Positions 47,988 to 56,213 of a stretch of 64,000 bases of DNA are shown here, piece by piece. The stretch lies in assembly GCF_014897985.1 (NCBI RefSeq), contig NZ_JABUZA010000009.1, forward strand, positions 1 to 64,000. The letters are read 5' to 3'. The position numbers and the translations under genes are program-made. Each line of letters opens with the position of its first letter. Position 1 is the stretch's first letter. A model generated the notes under the pieces. It had not been told where the DNA came from. It did no database searches and saw only the letters and a list, made by a program, of their open reading frames with translations. The stretch comes from Halomonas colorata. Lineage in GTDB: Bacteria; Pseudomonadota; Gammaproteobacteria; Pseudomonadales; Halomonadaceae.

Positions 47988-50153
47988 ATGAGCGTTAAGC
48001 GTTTTATTGGAGCAAACAGTCGTGATGTCATGCGCCAGGTACGTGAAACACTTGGCGATGATGCTCTTATTCTGGCCAACCGGCGAACCGACGATGGCAT
48101 TGAAATTTTGGCAATGGCCGACGATGTCGTCGAGCCTGTTGAGACCACCGCTGCGCCGGTTGTTAGCCCGCTAGCACCGCTTGTCGAGGCGCAGGATCCA
48201 CTTCAGGCCATGAGCGAGCGACTGCTGCGCGAAATGCAGGATATGCGCGCCCTGATAACCAGCCAGCAGGCGACCCGCCCCGTTGAGCCTTTACAGGCAG
48301 TGGGTACACAAGAGCGGCTATATCAGCTGCTGGACCGCGTGGGATTTAGCGCCGAGCTTAGCGATGAAGTACTCAAAGGCCTGCCTGAGTCACTGCAAGC
48401 ACTTGACTCTAATAGTGATCAGCCGCTGATCTGGCTTCGTCAGCAACTGACCAGCAGGCTCAGTGTGCTGGATGAGGAAGCCAGCTTTTTCGACCAAACC
48501 GGTATTGTTGCCCTGGTCGGGCCTACCGGGGTGGGCAAAACCACGACCACGGCTAAGCTTGCCGCACGCTTTGTGATGCGTCATGGCACGCGCCCTGTGG
48601 CTTTGGTGACCACTGATAGTTTCCGTATTGGCGCCCATGAACAGTTAAGAATCTACGCTCGCCTGTTGGATACGCCCATGTATGCGCTAGATGCTGAGCA
48701 ACCGGTTGATGATCTGCTGGGGCGTCTGCAGGGCAAGCAGTGGGTCATGATCGATACCGTCGGCATGAGCCAGCGTGATCAGCGCGTAATAGAGCAGATC
48801 GCCCATTTGCAAGGAGGCCAGTCTACCGTTCGTCTGGTGCTTCTGCTGAACGCGGCCAGCCAGCCAGAAACCCTTGAAGAGGTCGTGTTGCGTTATCGCC
48901 AGGCTGCGCGTGCGGCGGGGGCTGAGCTTAATGACTGCATTATCACCAAACAGGACGAAGCCGGCCGGCTGGCACCGGTATTAGATATCGTCATACGCCA
49001 TGGGATGCGCGTGCTGTTCAGCTCGAATGGCCAGCAGGTGCCTGAAGATATGAGCGTGGCGCTGCCTGAGTCGCTGATTGATCAGGCTCTGGCAACGCAG
49101 GTGCCTATGAGCGCGCGCACGGCACGGCCAGCCGCTGTCAGTATGCCTCGCTGGTCGCGGGATGTGCTTGGCCAAGGTCGGCGGCTGTCATCGCTGCTCA
49201 CGCGCTTGCGTCAGCGTATGTCGGGTTTCAACGCTCTTGAAGCCGTGTGGGATATTGGCGCGCTACCGGGGGAGTTACAAGATGCCCAGCTTGCCCGGCA
49301 GCTTACCCAGCCTTTACCTGCGAAAGGAGTGGTCTGGGCTGCACGGCGCAATGAACGTGGCTGCGATTGGGCCATGCCGGATATCGGCTTTAATGAGCAG
49401 AATGCCTGGCTTGCCTTGCCCTGGCTCCAGCACCGCCAGCCGGCGGGTTGGCAGGCGCGCCTGGAGACTTTAAAGGAAGCGGCTGGGGCGAGCACGCACA
49501 TCTTGCCCGTCTTACCCGTACCGGAAACCGTGTGCTGGTTAAATGAGCAGCAACTGACCTGGATCAGCCTGGTTAGCTCGGCACAGCGGGTATACTTTCA
49601 CGGCGAGCGCTATGCGCTGCGCTTACTGTTTAATGAAAGCACGCTCAGCCATCATGTTGGTGTGCGCTTTCGCGGCCAGTACATGCAGCTATGGACCGCC
49701 TATGCAGAAGTACACAATGAGGCTGGCAACGTATTGCTGGCATGGTATGGCGAGATCCGTGACCCCGAAAGCGCCAAGGTGGTTACCCGGCGTTACTGGC
49801 TCACGCCAGCCCACTTAGGTAGCGAGATCTTATCGCTGCTGCTGATACAGCTACAGGGGGAAGGGCTTGCGGCGCTCACGAAGCGGGCTTGGCAGCAGTT
49901 GAAAGAGGCCGATAGCGGAGATCTGAACCCCGAAGTGCGCTTATTAATGGCCAGCGGCATGGCAGCGGTGGTCGGTCACCTAGATAGCGCTGAGGATGAC
50001 GCGGCTTCGACCTTGCGCACCGACCTGTTGAGTTTGCTGGGCGCGCGCCGCAAACGGCGCGATACGGCCATGTTGGACGCGTTGGTATATGCCTTTATGG
50101 CACGTGACGCTATTCGCCAACTGGGCGGTATTAGCCAAGAGGTGAGCATATGA
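47988..50153 (+). CDS. flhF: FlhF, SRP-like GTPase with long C-terminal extension
   Basis: 721 residues; known FlhF proteins are about 370-500. Residues 1-~110 are the basic/linker B domain (VKRFIGANSRDVMRQVRETLGDDALILANR). The NG GTPase domain runs to about 365: P-loop GPTGVGKTT at 178-186, DTVGMSQRD (G3), TKQDEAG at ~319 (G4, usually TKLDE). From ~370 to 721 there is an extra region that I do not recognise, starting with Arg-rich RRLSSLLTRLRQRM and containing Trp-rich blocks (VCWLNEQQLTWISLV). FlhF normally sets flagellar position or number together with FlhG; here the following gene only resembles the FlhG N-terminus. Preceded by AAGGTAAGG; overlaps the next gene by 4 bases. Confidence 0.92.
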   Translation: MSVKRFIGANSRDVMRQVRETLGDDALILANRRTDDGIEILAMADDVVEPVETTAAPVVSPLAPLVEAQDPLQAMSERLLREMQDMRALITSQQATRPVEPLQAVGTQERLYQLLDRVGFSAELSDEVLKGLPESLQALDSNSDQPLIWLRQQLTSRLSVLDEEASFFDQTGIVALVGPTGVGKTTTTAKLAARFVMRHGTRPVALVTTDSFRIGAHEQLRIYARLLDTPMYALDAEQPVDDLLGRLQGKQWVMIDTVGMSQRDQRVIEQIAHLQGGQSTVRLVLLLNAASQPETLEEVVLRYRQAARAAGAELNDCIITKQDEAGRLAPVLDIVIRHGMRVLFSSNGQQVPEDMSVALPESLIDQALATQVPMSARTARPAAVSMPRWSRDVLGQGRRLSSLLTRLRQRMSGFNALEAVWDIGALPGELQDAQLARQLTQPLPAKGVVWAARRNERGCDWAMPDIGFNEQNAWLALPWLQHRQPAGWQARLETLKEAAGASTHILPVLPVPETVCWLNEQQLTWISLVSSAQRVYFHGERYALRLLFNESTLSHHVGVRFRGQYMQLWTAYAEVHNEAGNVLLAWYGEIRDPESAKVVTRRYWLTPAHLGSEILSLLLIQLQGEGLAALTKRAWQQLKEADSGDLNPEVRLLMASGMAAVVGHLDSAEDDAASTLRTDLLSLLGARRKRRDTAMLDALVYAFMARDAIRQLGGISQEVSI

Positions 50154-50791
50154 GCCAGGATCAGGCGGCGGGTTTACGCCAATGGGCAGATACCCAGCGC
50201 TTGAAACAGACGCAAGCGACCTCTGATGCTCTCTTAGAGACAGAGACAGAGACAGAGACAGAGACAGAGACAGAGACAGAGACAGAGACAGAGACAGAGA
50301 CAGAGACAGAGACAGACGCGGGAAAGACCAGCGAGACTCATACGCAAAGCGTCCTCACGCCTTCGCACACAATGTTAGAGCCGCCTGAAGGTCCGCTGGT
50401 TAGGCCTAAAAAAACCTTATTTATTGTTGGTTTACCTGGCCGTGGGGCACCGTCGGCCAATCAGGTAAAGAGCCGCCTGGCGCAGTGGGCTGCCCTGGGA
50501 CGCCACTGGGCGGGCGATCCTGATGACTGGGCTATTTGCGTGGTCAAGGCCGATGCGTCCGAACTGGCTCAGTTAAGCGCTAAGCACGCGCGCTGGGCAC
50601 TATGGGTTAACAGTGAGGCTGATGCGTTTGCACAAATGTACCGCGCCTTACGCCTGGCACGTGAAAATGGTGGGCCGCGCCGCTTGTTGGCACTCCACGA
50701 GCCGTATTTGCCGCGCCAAGGGCTACTAAGTAACTTGCGCGAAGCCGCTGCGCATTATTTGGCGACCGATTTGTTATTGCTGGCACGCTGA
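50150..50791 (+). CDS. FlhG-like remnant with DQAxxLR motif and Glu-Thr repeat
   Basis: 213 residues. Residues 4-10 (DQAAGLR) match the DQAxxLR motif of the FlhG N-terminal helix that stimulates FlhF GTPase. Residues 30-55 are thirteen Glu-Thr pairs from a hexanucleotide repeat. The C-terminal ~125 residues (KKTLFIVGLPGRGAPSANQ, HARWALWVNSEADAFAQMYRAL) could be a decayed or reworked ParA/MinD-like domain: there is no KGGxGK deviant Walker A and no membrane-targeting helix that I can see. Overlap with flhF by 4 bases in the normal flhG position supports the link. FlhG origin is an inference; otherwise unknown. Confidence 0.6.
   Translation: MSQDQAAGLRQWADTQRLKQTQATSDALLETETETETETETETETETETETETETDAGKTSETHTQSVLTPSHTMLEPPEGPLVRPKKTLFIVGLPGRGAPSANQVKSRLAQWAALGRHWAGDPDDWAICVVKADASELAQLSAKHARWALWVNSEADAFAQMYRALRLARENGGPRRLLALHEPYLPRQGLLSNLREAAAHYLATDLLLLAR
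50237..50314. repeat. Hexanucleotide repeat (GAGACA)13
   Basis: Thirteen exact copies of GAGACA, 78 bases, in frame as Glu-Thr codons inside the flhG-like gene. Exact identity of all copies implies recent slippage. A 6-base unit keeps the reading frame, so copy-number change would alter linker length rather than switch the gene off. Confidence 0.97.
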
Positions 50792-50856
50792 AAGCGACAT
50801 GCAGGCGCTTCTATGTAAGGCTTATGCCAAGCCGTCGATCTGAGGGAATGCTAAGT

Positions 50857-51261
50857 ATGCTAAGCGGATGGTTAAAGGTAGTCTGTGTGGTAAGTGGCCT
50901 CTTGGGTATTATCGGCACGGCTGGGGCTGCGGGCAGTTGGAGTGCGTCGGTGCCCAGCGTGATGGTGGCAATGAGTGATCGTGAAAGCCGCAGTCAGCCA
51001 ATAGTGCCACCCAATGGGGCACTTGCGCATGACGGTGTTCTTGACCGTATACACTGGCGGCTTGACGCGCCTCCAGGGGTACCCATTAATGCTTGGCTAT
51101 GTCATCCAGAGCAGTGCGTTGCGCTGAGTGGCGGGCGCGGTACCATTACCCAACTGGCGGGCAGGCAAGCGGATGTTCCACTGCAGTTCCGCTTTGCCTT
51201 AATGCCAGGTCAGCGCCCTGTCCGCGTGCAAGGGCTGAATGTAATCGTGAACTACCAGTAA
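50857..51261 (+). CDS. flhE: FlhE, periplasmic flagellar protein
   Basis: About 134 residues. Signal peptide (LKVVCVVSGLLGIIGTAGAA) then GSWSASVPSVMVAM, two cysteines in AWLCHPEQCVALSG and the closing block VRVQGLNVIVNYQ, all resembling E. coli FlhE. FlhE guards against proton leak through the export gate in enterobacteria. The start at 50857 has GAGGGA about nine bases upstream; 50848 and 50824 are in-frame alternatives. Normally directly behind flhA; here flhF and its partner intervene. Confidence 0.85.
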   Translation: MLSGWLKVVCVVSGLLGIIGTAGAAGSWSASVPSVMVAMSDRESRSQPIVPPNGALAHDGVLDRIHWRLDAPPGVPINAWLCHPEQCVALSGGRGTITQLAGRQADVPLQFRFALMPGQRPVRVQGLNVIVNYQ

Positions 51262-51287
51262 AAGTTGTATAGCCGCGAGGCAATAAG

Positions 51288-51989
51288 ATGTACACAGCAA
51301 AAGGCAGAATCAAACAAGGTGAGCTGTTAGCGCAGTATATGCCACTGGTAAGACGTCACGCCTTAACGCTGCAGGTCAGGTTGCCCGCAAGCATTGAACT
51401 TGACGATCTTATCCAGGCAGGCACGGTAGGGCTTTTAGAAGCGCTAGGTCGTTTTGACGCCGCTCAAGGAGCCAGTTTTGCGACCTTTGCAAGCCAACGT
51501 ATCCGTGGTGCGATGGTGGATGAGCTGCGCACTCGGGACTGGATGCCGCGCAGCGTAAGGAGGGCTGCTCGCGCAATGGATGACACGGTACGCCGGCTGG
51601 AGCAGCAATTGGGGCGCCCACCGGAAGAAAAAGAAATTGCGCTTGAACTTGATATGCCGCTCGATGAATATCAGCAGCTGCTTAACGACACCAATAGCGG
51701 CCAGTTACTGCCGTTTGAGGAACTTGTCGCTGATGGCGGCGAGCCAGCAAGCTTCGATGTCAGCAATTTACCGTTTGAAAAGCTGCTTGATGAGCAGCAG
51801 CGGCAAACGTTAATCGCCGCCATTGAGGCGCTCCCTGAGCGGGAAAAACTGCTGATGGCGCTTTATTACCAAGAAGAGCTGAATCTTAAAGAAGTGGGAG
51901 CCGTGCTCGGAGTGACGGAGTCACGTGTGTCGCAGCTGCATAGCCAGGCGATAAGCCGACTGCGGGCCCGCTTACACGATTCTGCTTGA
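51288..51989 (+). CDS. fliA: FliA, sigma-28 factor
   Basis: Directs RNA polymerase to late flagellar promoters. 233 residues with regions 2 (IELDDLIQAGTVGLLEALGRFD; FATFASQRIRGAMVDELR), 3 (WMPRSVRRAARAMDD) and 4 (LPEREKLLMALYYQEELNLKEVGAVLGVTESRVSQLHSQAI). Inhibited by FlgM (1674). Four candidate target promoters are visible in the window. Confidence 0.98.
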   Translation: MYTAKGRIKQGELLAQYMPLVRRHALTLQVRLPASIELDDLIQAGTVGLLEALGRFDAAQGASFATFASQRIRGAMVDELRTRDWMPRSVRRAARAMDDTVRRLEQQLGRPPEEKEIALELDMPLDEYQQLLNDTNSGQLLPFEELVADGGEPASFDVSNLPFEKLLDEQQRQTLIAAIEALPEREKLLMALYYQEELNLKEVGAVLGVTESRVSQLHSQAISRLRARLHDSA

Positions 51990-52028
51990 ACCGCTTCTAT
52001 CTACACCATAACCGGCAAGGAACCGTTG

Positions 52029-52847
52029 ATGAACCCGTCTACGCTGATAGGTATATTCGCCAGTATGCTACTGCTGGTGAGCGTTCTGTTTTTTACTGCA
52101 GAGTCTCCGGAAAGCTTTATCAACCTGCCCGGTTTAGCGATCGTGGTGACCGGCACGTTGGCAGCCACGTTTATCAGCTACCCGCTAAAGGAAGTGTTGC
52201 GTGTGGTGCGTCTGGTGGGCCTCGTCTTTCGGCGTGAAAACACCTATGCACGTGACGATATCAATGAACTGGTTGCTATGTCCCGGCTATGGTTTAAAGG
52301 CGATGTAAGGGCGGTGGAAAAAGAGCTGGTGCATACACGTAACCCATTTTTACGTACCGGCATTCAACTGGTGATTGCCAATACTAAAGAAGACGAAATT
52401 TTCGATATGCTGCGTTGGCGTATCGCCCGTTTAAAAGCCCGCGAGCATGCGGAAGCGCAAATTTTTCGCACCATGGCGACCTATGCGCCAGCGTTTGGCA
52501 TGATCGGTACGCTCGTTGGGCTGGTGAATATGCTCGAAGTCATGGATGCAGGCGACCTGGATGTGATTGGCCCACGCATGGCGGTAGCGCTGCTAACGAC
52601 GTTTTACGGTATTTTGCTGGCCAACCTGGTATTCAAGCCGATAGCTGTCAAGCTTGAACGGCGTACGGAAGAGCGTCTGATCACCATGAACATGGTATTG
52701 GAAGGCATTTCCCTGATTACTAAACGGCGCCTGCCTTCATTTATTGAAGAGACGCTGAATTCGTTTATTGCTAATTATAATGATGAAATTCGTGATGCCA
52801 GCATAAAGCCGCGACCGGATCCCTCAAGCGCGGCGGCGAAGGGCTAA
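52029..52847 (+). CDS. MotA/PomA-like second stator subunit
   Basis: 272 residues from ATG 52029 (AAGGA seven bases upstream). Four transmembrane segments and the MotA block TMATYAPAFGMIGTLVGLVNMLEVM. More like PomA/MotC/LafT proteins than the motA at 31586. Ion (proton or sodium) cannot be decided from sequence alone. Follows fliA by 39 bases. Confidence 0.92.
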   Translation: MNPSTLIGIFASMLLLVSVLFFTAESPESFINLPGLAIVVTGTLAATFISYPLKEVLRVVRLVGLVFRRENTYARDDINELVAMSRLWFKGDVRAVEKELVHTRNPFLRTGIQLVIANTKEDEIFDMLRWRIARLKAREHAEAQIFRTMATYAPAFGMIGTLVGLVNMLEVMDAGDLDVIGPRMAVALLTTFYGILLANLVFKPIAVKLERRTEERLITMNMVLEGISLITKRRLPSFIEETLNSFIANYNDEIRDASIKPRPDPSSAAAKG

Positions 52848-52851
52848 CACG

Positions 52852-53520
52852 ATGCTGGATCGCGATACTCGTCATGCATTGGAAATGCCGGCAGGGCAGA
52901 GCGAAAGCGATGAGAGTTGGCTTACCAGCTACTTAGATGTACTGACCCTGCTGATTACGTTATTTGTACTGCTGCTGGCTCTGTCACCTCCGGGTGGCAG
53001 TGAGGCGGATGAGGGCGGAGGCATAGGCGCAAGCGTGGCTGAAGCGCTACCGCTAGCCACGCTTGCGACCGGAATCTACCCGCGGCATAGCGGTTTACAG
53101 CCACAGATGGTGGCCCTGGATATCCCAGGCGTTAGCGTATCGCAAGGCCAGGGCGGCGTTACGCTGCGCATTGATGACAACCTTTTGTTTCCCAGTGGTG
53201 AGGCAGTACTAACCGCTCAGGGACAAGATGTGATAGAAAGCGTTATAGAAGCGTTGGCAACCTTTGACGGCCAAATATCAGTTGAGGGGCACACTGACAA
53301 CATTCCTATTGCGACTCCCCGATTCCCCTCCAACTGGGAGCTGTCTGCTGGACGCGCAATTGCTGTGATGCGTCATCTAGAGCGTCAGGGGGTGGCTATT
53401 TCTCGTATGCGGGCCGTTGGTTATGCTGACACCCAACCCATGGAGAGTAACGCAACGCCTGATGGACGAGCCGCTAACCGGCGCGTTGAACTATTGTTGC
53501 GTCATCAGTCAGAGGGGTAA
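52852..53520 (+). CDS. MotB/PomB-like second stator subunit
   Basis: 222 residues, shorter than the motB at 32452 (307). Single membrane helix with the essential Asp (WLTSYLDVLTLLITLFVLLLAL) and a C-terminal OmpA-like domain (ISVEGHTDNIPIATPRFPSNWELSAGRA; NRRVELLLR). Partner of the preceding gene. Position behind a sigma-28 gene resembles lafS-lafT-lafU of lateral flagella and motCD of Pseudomonas. Confidence 0.92.
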   Translation: MLDRDTRHALEMPAGQSESDESWLTSYLDVLTLLITLFVLLLALSPPGGSEADEGGGIGASVAEALPLATLATGIYPRHSGLQPQMVALDIPGVSVSQGQGGVTLRIDDNLLFPSGEAVLTAQGQDVIESVIEALATFDGQISVEGHTDNIPIATPRFPSNWELSAGRAIAVMRHLERQGVAISRMRAVGYADTQPMESNATPDGRAANRRVELLLRHQSEG

Positions 53521-53544
53521 ATCAATTTACTGAAGGTCGGGTTT

Positions 53545-55548
53545 GTGTCTAAGCATCACCCTTTACTGCAGTCATTTGGTGCCTTACTGGTGCTTGATGC
53601 CGATAGTCGGCATATTCAAGCCACCAGCACTAACCTTGAAGCGCTGGTCGGTTTAAGCGCCTCTTCGCAGAAGATAACGCTAAATCAACTGTTGGGTAAG
53701 CGTATGGCTCAACGGGCTCGGCGTGAGCTACAGGGTCAGCAGCGGCTAGCGGCACCGCTAGTATTCAACCATGGATCGGATAAGCAGGCCCGTCTGCAGC
53801 TGCGTGCTTACCGAAGCGGTGAACACGTCATCATGGAGATTGAGCCGCTTGTCATTGTGGGGCAGCGACGCCTGCTAGGGGCGATCAATGAGCAATTTAT
53901 TAAGCTCACAGAAGCGGCCAATCAAGACGAGTTGCTCACCTATTTGGTGAATGAAGTCCGCCAGCTAACGGGTTTCGAACGCGTGACTGTCTGTCATTTT
54001 GACCCTGACTGGCATGGCCATATTGTGGCCGAGGCTAAAGATACCCAGCTGCCGGCTTTAGTGGGGCAACGGATGGCGGCAAGTGACGTTCCACCAACGC
54101 TTCGACGTGCCTATGCACGCCATCCTGTACGCTTTATTGAAGATGCCAACGCGTCATTTGAACAACTTGTGCCTAACGACTTTCCGATCAATTTAGACGC
54201 GAGCGTACTTCGTGCGCCAGCCCCAGAGCGGCAGTGCTATATGGAGTCGCTAGGTGTGCGTTCCATGCTGTGCGTGGCTATGCAGCGTGACACAGGCCTT
54301 TGGGGACTGCTTTCCTGCTTTTCGACTACGCCGCATCCGGTACCGGCCTCGGTTCGGGATGCGGTACATATCTTGGTACAAATGGTGACCGAGCGGCTGG
54401 CACTGCTGCGCGCTCGTCAGGAAGCGCGCTATCTAAAGCGTGTCCAGGACAGCCTGATGCCTGCTACCAGCCCGCACCAAGAACCACAAAGCCCGCAGCA
54501 ACTGCTGTTTAATCATGCTGATACGTGGATGACGATGTTCCGTGCCCACGGCATTGCGCTGTGGATTGCAGGGGCCGTCTATCAGGTTGGAAAGACGCCC
54601 ACACCTGAGGCGATTAGCCAATTTGTGATTCGTTTAGGCAATGCCCATACGCATAGCGGGCCATGGTGTACTCGCCGCATCGCTAAAGAGCCGCTCACCA
54701 GTTCGCTTGCCATGCCAGAGCAGTCTGGGGTGCTTGCCGTACCGCTACCTATGAATCCGGCACAGCGCGCATGGCTATGCTTCTTTCGGCCCGAGCAGGT
54801 TGAGGCGCTCTACTGGTCCATGCAGCCGACCAGCCAAGTCACGCCGTCAATATGCAATTCGCCGCCAGCTGCCTGGTATGAGGAAATTATCGGTAGCAGT
54901 GACGCGTGGCAGCGCGTTGAACGCTTAGCGGCCGTGAAACTAGGCGAAGACTTAACACTTGCCATTTCGAGTTACGAAATCGGCATGTTGAATATGCATC
55001 TTGAAAATGAGCGCAAGGCGCTGGCAGCTGCCAATCAGCGCCTTGAGCAGCTTGCCCACTTTGATCCATTAACTCAGGTATGGAACCGCTACCGCATAGA
55101 GCAAGCGATCGATACAGAGCTTGTCGCGGCGAAACGCTATGGAGCAGGTTTCGCGCTACTGCTATTCGATGTCGATCACTTTAAAACGATCAATGATACC
55201 CACGGGCATAGCCTGGGAGACGACGTTTTAGTGGCCCTGGCACGGCTGGTGGAAAGCTCGCTGCGTGGCTGCGACTATTTTGGTCGTTGGGGTGGGGAAG
55301 AATTTGTAGTGCTCGCCACTCACTCTGATCTTCAGGCTGCGCTAGGTTTAGCCGAGCGTTTACGCACACTGCTCACAACGCTGCATGTCGAAGGGCTTAA
55401 GCAATTGGTCACTGTGAGTATCGGTATTGCTGTTTGGCAGTCTGGGGATAGCTGTAAAACGTTAATCGCCCGCGCCGATCAGGCTATGTATCGTGCAAAA
55501 CGCGAAGGCCGAGATCGGGTTGAAATAGCCGACGGTGAAATCGCCTAA
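53545..55548 (+). CDS. Phytochrome-like PAS-GAF protein with GGDEF domain
   Basis: 667 residues from a GTG start (AAGG eight bases upstream). Residues ~1-100 resemble the phytochrome PAS domain (LLQSFGALLVLDAD) but lack the N-terminal Cys. The GAF region (~115-290) has phytochrome motifs: AASDVP at 178-183 (PASDIP in bacteriophytochromes) and RAPAPERQCYMESLGVRSM, where the chromophore-contacting His is Arg229. Residues ~300-490 may be PHY-like. The GGDEF domain is active-looking (GGEEF 583-587) and has an inhibitory site RGCD at 574-577. Expected product is cyclic-di-GMP, a likely signal for the PilZ protein at 26209. Confidence 0.88.
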   Translation: MSKHHPLLQSFGALLVLDADSRHIQATSTNLEALVGLSASSQKITLNQLLGKRMAQRARRELQGQQRLAAPLVFNHGSDKQARLQLRAYRSGEHVIMEIEPLVIVGQRRLLGAINEQFIKLTEAANQDELLTYLVNEVRQLTGFERVTVCHFDPDWHGHIVAEAKDTQLPALVGQRMAASDVPPTLRRAYARHPVRFIEDANASFEQLVPNDFPINLDASVLRAPAPERQCYMESLGVRSMLCVAMQRDTGLWGLLSCFSTTPHPVPASVRDAVHILVQMVTERLALLRARQEARYLKRVQDSLMPATSPHQEPQSPQQLLFNHADTWMTMFRAHGIALWIAGAVYQVGKTPTPEAISQFVIRLGNAHTHSGPWCTRRIAKEPLTSSLAMPEQSGVLAVPLPMNPAQRAWLCFFRPEQVEALYWSMQPTSQVTPSICNSPPAAWYEEIIGSSDAWQRVERLAAVKLGEDLTLAISSYEIGMLNMHLENERKALAAANQRLEQLAHFDPLTQVWNRYRIEQAIDTELVAAKRYGAGFALLLFDVDHFKTINDTHGHSLGDDVLVALARLVESSLRGCDYFGRWGGEEFVVLATHSDLQAALGLAERLRTLLTTLHVEGLKQLVTVSIGIAVWQSGDSCKTLIARADQAMYRAKREGRDRVEIADGEIA

Positions 55549-55582
55549 CATGTTAAAAACACGCTGTTTTGGCTATCAATGT

Positions 55583-56122
55583 TCAGCGCGAAGCCTCGCA
55601 AAGTGTTTGCATGCGCTTAATAGCCTCGTTGGCTCCTTCAAGCTGGAACGTCATATACCAAGGCGCCTGTTCGCCTTGATCAAAGCCTAGAAACAGCTGT
55701 TCGCCTTGACGCATCTGAGTCATTAATGTCTGCATGTCACCAAGGTAGAAGTGCACATAAAAACCATCATCGCCGCGCTCAGTGATAAATTCTGCCATGG
55801 TGTCCACCACAGGATGTTCATCAATGCGTAGCCGTGTGGGGACTAGGTTGACGGTTTTACTCTCACCTTGCTGTTGCTCCAGCGTGACACGCATTTCAAG
55901 CCAGGGTAAATCGCACACATTTTGTGTCGCGTTCAGGCTGAGCGTGGCGTCTGAGTAGCTGTGTGTCTCAACCGCGCGAAAATGGCGTTCACTACCCAGC
56001 GTAAGCGCCATCGACTGCCAATGACCATGCGTTTGCGCATCCTGCACATTAAACGTTGCCGCGGATGCTAAAGACGCGAAAAACAGGCAGGCACTGGTCA
56101 GGGCAGTTGAGAAAGGTTTCAT
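55583..56122 (-). CDS. Hypothetical exported protein
   Basis: 179 residues with a Sec signal peptide (STALTSACLFFASLASAATF). I do not recognise the mature domain; it has two cysteines (NVCDLPWLEM and near the C-terminus MQTLCEASR) and mixed alpha/beta character. Convergent with the GGDEF gene, with an AAAACA-CGC-TGTTTT hairpin (55556-55570) between them. Confidence 0.75.
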   Translation of the reverse strand: MKPFSTALTSACLFFASLASAATFNVQDAQTHGHWQSMALTLGSERHFRAVETHSYSDATLSLNATQNVCDLPWLEMRVTLEQQQGESKTVNLVPTRLRIDEHPVVDTMAEFITERGDDGFYVHFYLGDMQTLMTQMRQGEQLFLGFDQGEQAPWYMTFQLEGANEAIKRMQTLCEASR

Positions 56123-56181
56123 GATTAGTCGTCAACGTTAGGTAAGAAAAGCCTACAGGCAATGATGAGCGAAGCCTTCGC

Positions 56182-56211
56182 AAAACGGCTGCATACAGCT
56201 GCACGCAGCCG
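56182..56211 (-). terminator. Terminator of the Crp/Fnr gene
   Basis: On the minus strand CGGCTGC, a 12-base loop region, GCAGCCG followed by TTTT. It starts two bases after the stop codon of the Crp/Fnr gene. Confidence 0.75.
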
Positions 56212-56213
56212 GG

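Noticed and set aside
50399..50450. GLPGRGAPS in the flhG-like protein as a P-loop
   Set aside because: It lacks the GK(S/T) ending of Walker A and the KGG of deviant Walker A, so ATP binding is not supported.
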